Shown here one piece after another: positions 12,665 through 15,802 of a stretch of 15,802 nucleotides of DNA (position 1 is the first letter of the stretch; each line of letters opens with the position of its first letter). Source of the DNA: Betaproteobacteria bacterium (GTDB lineage Bacteria > Pseudomonadota > Gammaproteobacteria > Burkholderiales > Rhodocyclaceae). The stretch is taken from contig JAPTVL010000017.1 of the NCBI GenBank assembly GCA_028065725.1, positions 1 through 15,802 of the forward strand, in the 5' to 3' direction. A program made the position numbers and the translations under genes. The notes beneath the pieces are model-generated. The model ran no database searches, was not told the DNA's origin, and saw only the letters and a program-made list of their open reading frames with translations.

Positions 12665-13221
12665 TGGCCGCGATCGCCGCGGTCGAATCCGCCATCCTCG
12701 CCCAGGTGAACGCCACCCTGGGCGCCGCCGTCAAAATCACCGAATCGCTCGGCGGCTCCTGGACGCTGGACGCGCTCAAAAAGGCGATCCAGAACGCGCC
12801 CGGCGTGTATGTCGCGTTCCTCGGCGCGCGCGGCGTGCCCGGGCGCGACGGCTACGTCGACGGAAATTTCATGGTCTACGCGGTAACGCGAGGGCCGGTC
12901 GAACCGCTGCGCCGCCAGGGCACGCCGCGCGTGATCGGCGCGTACGACATCGTCGAGCGCCTGGTGCCGGTCCTGGCCGGCCTGCGGGTGGCCGGGACCG
13001 GCACGCTCGATGCGACGAGCGTGGACAACCTGTTCAAGGAAGCCACGTGGGAGCTGGGCGGCACGGTCTACGGCATCGCCCTGACGCTGCCCAACATGCC
13101 CCTGACGTACCAGGCCGACCTCGCCGGCCTGGCGCCGTTCCTGCTGTTCCATGCCGAGCATTCCCTGGTGGCGGGCGTGGATGAGCCGGCCGCGATCGAC
13201 GACGTTCAACTGCCCCAATGA
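12664..13221 (+). CDS. K: Mu gpK (gp37)-like tail-region protein, DUF1834
   Basis: A 185-residue protein of the DUF1834 type, with a helical N-terminus (MAAIAAVESAILAQVNATLG), a central beta-rich part (VYVAFLGARGVPGRDGYVDG, FMVYAVTRG) and the RQGTPRVIGAYDIVERLVPV helix. It probably acts in tail completion or the head-tail interface. I choose the ATG at 12664, six bases after GGGAGGG, over the in-frame TTG at 12661. The ATG shares its A with the TGA of gpJ. Confidence 0.85.
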   Translation: MAAIAAVESAILAQVNATLGAAVKITESLGGSWTLDALKKAIQNAPGVYVAFLGARGVPGRDGYVDGNFMVYAVTRGPVEPLRRQGTPRVIGAYDIVERLVPVLAGLRVAGTGTLDATSVDNLFKEATWELGGTVYGIALTLPNMPLTYQADLAGLAPFLLFHAEHSLVAGVDEPAAIDDVQLPQ

Positions 13222-13232
13222 GAGGTCAAATC

Positions 13233-13424
13233 ATGAGTAACCAGATCCACGCCAAGCCCGCCCTCGATGCCGACGGCAACCCGTTGCGGATCCGTCTGCC
13301 CGACCGGCCGATGGAATTCCTGCCGCCCGAAGGCGCGCTGGTCGAGAAAAACACCTTCTGGCTGCGCCGCCTGCGCGACGGTTCCGTCGTCGAGGCCAAG
13401 CCCGTCAAAACCAAATCCAACTGA
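13233..13424 (+). CDS. Mu gp38-like small protein, DUF2635
   Basis: A 63-residue protein beginning MSNQIHAKPALDADGNPLRI, with the compact PEGALVEKNTFWLRRLRDGS segment of DUF2635 proteins found just before the sheath gene in Mu-like phages. AGAGG about seven to eight bases upstream favours the ATG at 13233; an in-frame ATG at 13218 overlapping the previous stop is an alternative and would add five residues. Function in tail assembly is inferred from position only. Confidence 0.8.
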   Translation: MSNQIHAKPALDADGNPLRIRLPDRPMEFLPPEGALVEKNTFWLRRLRDGSVVEAKPVKTKSN

Positions 13425-13434
13425 GGATTAAGCC

Positions 13435-14901
13435 ATGCCGCTGCCATTCAACGATATGCCCGCCAATCTGCGGATTCCGGGCGTCTACATCGAGTTCGAC
13501 AACTCCCTCGCCGCGCAGGCCGCGCAGGAATTCAAGGTCATGGTCGTCGGCCAGCGCCTGGCCGCCGGCACCGTGGCCCAGGGCGTGCCCACCCGCGTGA
13601 CCAACGAGGCGCAGGCCGACAAGTTCTTCGGCCGCGGCTCCATGCTGGCCGAAATGCTGCGCGCCATGAAGGCGAAGGACCGCTTCATGGAAACCTGGGC
13701 CGTCGCGCTGGACGACAACGCCGCCGGCGTCGCCGCCCTGGGCTCGATCACCTTCGGCGGCGCGCCCACCGTGGCCGGCACGCTCAACGTCTACATCGCC
13801 GGCAAGCGCGTGCAGACCGCCATTTCCGCCAGCCAGGCCAGCACCGCCATCGCCACCGCGTTCGCCGCCGCGGTCAACGCCGACACCAGCCTGCCCGTCA
13901 CCGCGGCCGTCGACGGCACGAATACCAGCAAGGTCAACCTCACCGCGCGCCACAAGGGCGAATCGGGCAACGGCATCGACATCCGCCTCAACTACTACGG
14001 CGAGGCCACGCCCAATGGCATGACGGTGGCCATCGTCGCCATGAGCGGCGGCACCGGCAACCCGGATGTGGCCAACGCCATCGCCGCTTTCGGCGACGAG
14101 TGGTGGAACTGGATCGTGATGCCCTACACCGACACCGCCAACATGGTGGCGCTGGAAGCCGAGCTCACCCTGCGCTGGGGCCCCACCCGCCAGAAGGGCG
14201 CGCGCGCGTTCTGCGCCTATCGCGGCGCGCACGCGGCCACCGGCACGTTCGGCTCCGGCCGCAACAGCCCGCACGTCAGCTGCATGGGCACCAACATCGT
14301 TCCGCAGCCGCCCTACATCTGGGCCGCCGTCAACGCCATCGCCGCGGCCAACCCGCTGGCGCTGGATCCGGCGCGTCCGCTCAACACCATCGAGCTCACC
14401 GGACTCATGCCGCCGGCGGTGGCCGACCGCTGGGACGACGACGAGCGCAACCTGCTGCTGTGGGACGGCATCTCGACCTACAAGACGACCAGCGACGGCC
14501 GCTGCCTGATCGAGCTGCAGATCACCATGTACCAGCTCAACGCCTCGGGCCTGTCGGACGTCAGCTACCTGTTCATCAACCGCCCCGAGACGCTGGAGCG
14601 CATCCGCTTCGAGCAGCGCGCGCGGGTGGCGGCCCGATTCCCGCGCCACAAGCTGTCGGCGGACGCCAACGCGCGCTTCGGCGCCGGCCAGCCCATCGTC
14701 ACCGACACCGTGATCAAGGCCGAGCTGCTCTCGCTCTACCAGCAGTTCATCGGCAATGGCTGGTGCGACGACCTGGAGGGCTACAAGGCCAGCCTGATCA
14801 CCGAGATCGACACCGCCAACGGCCGCATCAACTGGAAAGACGAACCGCGCCTGATCGGCCCGGCCAACGTCTTCGCCGGCCTCGCCCAGTTCCGCATCTG
14901 A
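13435..14901 (+). CDS. L: Contractile tail sheath protein, Mu gpL-like
   Basis: A 488-residue tail sheath subunit. It begins MPLPFNDMPANLRIPGVYIE, the sheath N-terminal arm, followed by FKVMVVGQRLAAG and the ADKFFGRGSMLAEMLRAMKA segment. The C-terminal part has SDVSYLFINRPETLERIRFE and ends with the conserved-looking DLEGYKASLITEIDTANGRI. The protein polymerises around the tube and contracts at infection, so the phage would be a myovirus. The ATG is about nine bases after GAGG. Length is normal for the family and no disruption is seen. Confidence 0.95.
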   Translation: MPLPFNDMPANLRIPGVYIEFDNSLAAQAAQEFKVMVVGQRLAAGTVAQGVPTRVTNEAQADKFFGRGSMLAEMLRAMKAKDRFMETWAVALDDNAAGVAALGSITFGGAPTVAGTLNVYIAGKRVQTAISASQASTAIATAFAAAVNADTSLPVTAAVDGTNTSKVNLTARHKGESGNGIDIRLNYYGEATPNGMTVAIVAMSGGTGNPDVANAIAAFGDEWWNWIVMPYTDTANMVALEAELTLRWGPTRQKGARAFCAYRGAHAATGTFGSGRNSPHVSCMGTNIVPQPPYIWAAVNAIAAANPLALDPARPLNTIELTGLMPPAVADRWDDDERNLLLWDGISTYKTTSDGRCLIELQITMYQLNASGLSDVSYLFINRPETLERIRFEQRARVAARFPRHKLSADANARFGAGQPIVTDTVIKAELLSLYQQFIGNGWCDDLEGYKASLITEIDTANGRINWKDEPRLIGPANVFAGLAQFRI

Positions 14902-14911
14902 GGAGTAAACC

Positions 14912-15262
14912 ATGAGTGATCGAATCACCGGCCGCGCCACCATCTACATCGACGGCAAGCGCATCGCCACCGAGAACAAGGCCAAGCTCATGCCCGGCGG
15001 CTTCAACCGCAAGGAAGAGCGGCACGGCGGCAAGACCTACTTCGCCGAGGAGGAAGTGGCGCCCGGCGTGGAGTGCACCGTGCTGCACACCGCCGATGCC
15101 GACATCGTGGCGCTCTCCGCCATCGTCGGCGCCACGGTCATCTTCGAGGCCGACACCGGGCAGAAGTACGTGCTGCGCGGCGGCTTCGTCACCGGCCCGG
15201 CCGAGCTCGACGGCGACCGCGTCCAGCTCAAGTTCGCCGCCGATTCCTGCGACCGGATGTGA
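14912..15262 (+). CDS. M: Tail tube protein, Mu gpM-like
   Basis: A 116-residue tail tube subunit (MSDRITGRATIYIDGKRIAT, then KLMPGGFNRKEERHGGKTYF, and a beta-rich C-terminal half ending VQLKFAADSCDRM). The size, the beta pattern and the place directly after the sheath match the Mu tube protein. It forms the inner channel within the sheath. GAGGAG precedes the ATG by about seven bases. The next gene starts two bases after its stop. Confidence 0.92.
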   Translation: MSDRITGRATIYIDGKRIATENKAKLMPGGFNRKEERHGGKTYFAEEEVAPGVECTVLHTADADIVALSAIVGATVIFEADTGQKYVLRGGFVTGPAELDGDRVQLKFAADSCDRM

Positions 15263-15264
15263 TC

Positions 15265-15666
15265 ATGGCCGCCGTCAACCTGACCCTGACCCACGGCCTG
15301 CTCATCGGCGGCGACACGCTCACGGACGTGGTGCTGCGCGAGCCCACCGCCGGCGACATCATCGAGGCGCAGGAGGAATCCGAGAAGCTGGTCTACGCGG
15401 TCGAGGGCGATGGCAGCCGCATCGTGCCCACCCTGGTGGCCAGCCCCACGATGGTGGGCGTGCACGTGCTGCGCCGCCAGATCGTGAAAATCGGCAACCT
15501 CTCCGGCCCGCTGGAACTGGACATGATCAAGCGCCTGCACCCGGAGGACTTCGGCCAGCTGCAGGCCAGGGCCGACGAGCTGGACGCCGCCATGTCCGCC
15601 GAGATCGCGTCCCGCGAGGTGGCGCAGCGGGGGCGAGATGATGGCGACGGCGGCGGCGCTGGATAG
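15265..15666 (+). CDS. Tail assembly chaperone, Mu gp41-like
   Basis: A 133-residue protein (MAAVNLTLTHGLLIGGDTLT, DVVLREPTAGDIIEAQEESE, then VLRRQIVKIGNLSGPLELDM and IKRLHPEDFGQLQARADEL). This matches the tail assembly chaperone family between tube and tape measure in Mu-like phages. Such chaperones coat the tape measure protein during tail assembly. The last residues (RDDGDGGGAG) are low complexity, as expected when the frame simply runs on past a shift site. CGGGGGCGA at 15628-15636 could let ribosomes slip two bases back into the ORF at 15638, giving a 169-residue extended form. Confidence 0.9.
   Translation: MAAVNLTLTHGLLIGGDTLTDVVLREPTAGDIIEAQEESEKLVYAVEGDGSRIVPTLVASPTMVGVHVLRRQIVKIGNLSGPLELDMIKRLHPEDFGQLQARADELDAAMSAEIASREVAQRGRDDGDGGGAG
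15628..15636 (+). promoter_or_regulatory. Predicted -2 ribosomal frameshift site
   Basis: In frame, codons read CGG GGG CGA. A P-site tRNA on GGG (15631-15633) can re-pair with GGG two bases back (15629-15631), and the next codon is then GGC. This moves translation into exactly the frame of the 15638 ORF. A -2 shift in this gene pair has been reported for Mu. Confidence 0.7.
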
Positions 15667-15772
15667 CGTCGCGCCCGCCCTGCTGCTGCGGGGCTGGCGC
15701 CTCGATGACATACGGCAGCAGTCGCTCAGGCGGCTGCTGCGCATCCTGAACCACATGAAGCCCGCCGAATGA
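15638..15772 (+). CDS. GpE+-like extension ORF reached by frameshift from the tail chaperone
   Basis: A 44-codon frame overlapping the chaperone 3' end and reading MMATAAALDSVAPALLLRGW then RLDDIRQQSLRRLLRILNHM. It lies between the chaperone and the tape measure, the position of the frameshifted E' extension in P2 and its Mu counterpart. It is in the -2 (equal to +1) frame relative to the chaperone. After a slip at 15628-15636 the first added residues would be Gly-Glu, then this ORF. Independent initiation at one of the two ATGs is possible but the upstream GGGGG is a poor ribosome site. Its stop overlaps the next ATG. Confidence 0.75.
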   Translation: MMATAAALDSVAPALLLRGWRLDDIRQQSLRRLLRILNHMKPAE

Positions 15773-15802
15773 CTGCTGAACTGCGCACTGGAATCGTTTT
15801 AA
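15769..15802 (+). CDS. Start of the next gene, probably the tape measure protein (partial)
   Basis: An ATG overlapping the previous stop (ATGA) opens a frame MTAELRTGIVL that runs off the window end. In Mu-like phages the tape measure gene follows the chaperone pair, and tape measures of this group often start with a similar short polar stretch and then a hydrophobic strand. Only 11 codons are visible, so identity rests on position. Confidence 0.5.
   Translation, partial: MTAELRTGIVL

Noticed and set aside
13405..14943. A 512-codon minus-strand frame opposite the tail sheath
   Set aside because: It mirrors the sheath gene, is rich in Gly/Ala/Val/Arg, and has no motif; the sheath frame is unmistakable.
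1..15802. CRISPR array, insertion sequence ends or rRNA genes
   Set aside because: No regularly spaced repeats, no IS-type terminal repeats flanking a transposase (tnpA belongs to the phage), and no rRNA-like sequence were seen.

Overview
The window is the central part of a Mu-type transposable prophage (or phage) in a GC-rich Gram-negative host, most likely a beta- or gammaproteobacterium. I judge this from base composition, from a REP-like motif of a kind common in those groups, and from the gene families. The early half resembles Burkholderia phage BcepMu: leftward early genes, a TnpA/TnpB pair, and a BcepMu gp16-type HTH protein beside a divergent CI-type repressor. The late half encodes a classic Mu/FluMu head and contractile tail. 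Neither phage end lies in the window.

Left part, 24-7485, minus strand. This is one long early operon read right to left. It starts at a promoter at about 7552-7580. In order of transcription it holds the gp16-like HTH protein (7258-7485), a small unknown (6999-7232), an HTH regulator (6440-6907), a winged-helix protein (6096-6443), a 94-aa unknown (5812-6096), a coiled-coil protein (4781-5794), a DDE transposase (2990-4762), a terminator-like hairpin with a possible tiny ORF, the AAA+ ATPase TnpB (1621-2862), and then five small genes down to base 24. Many neighbours are joined by 4-base ATGA or GTGA overlaps, so they are probably translationally coupled.

Control region, 7486-7593. A TTGACA-N17-TATTCT promoter points left. 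Two copies of a GTGTC-N5-GAC operator-like dyad lie in its spacer and just after its -10. The CI-type repressor gene (7594-8097) diverges from it. A small unknown gene and a two-TM membrane protein follow the repressor and may be lysogeny-time accessory genes.

Right part, 9222-15802, plus strand. The late genes run in Mu order: protease I with internal scaffold Z, decoration-like protein, major head protein T, gp35-like, gpJ (gp36), gpK (gp37), gp38-like, sheath L, tube M, gp41-like tail assembly chaperone with an overlapping frameshift ORF, and the first codons of what should be the tape measure gene.

The points most worth following are these: (1) a predicted programmed -2 frameshift in the tail chaperone gene; (2) a compact operator/promoter switch; (3) the absence of lysis, terminase, portal and MuF-type genes, and of any Mor/C activator, at the 204-base junction between the membrane protein and the protease, which suggests a deletion or a rearranged genome; (4) a possible C-like dyad and leaderless start at the late operon; (5) paired palindromes inside an AT-richer stretch of the coiled-coil gene.
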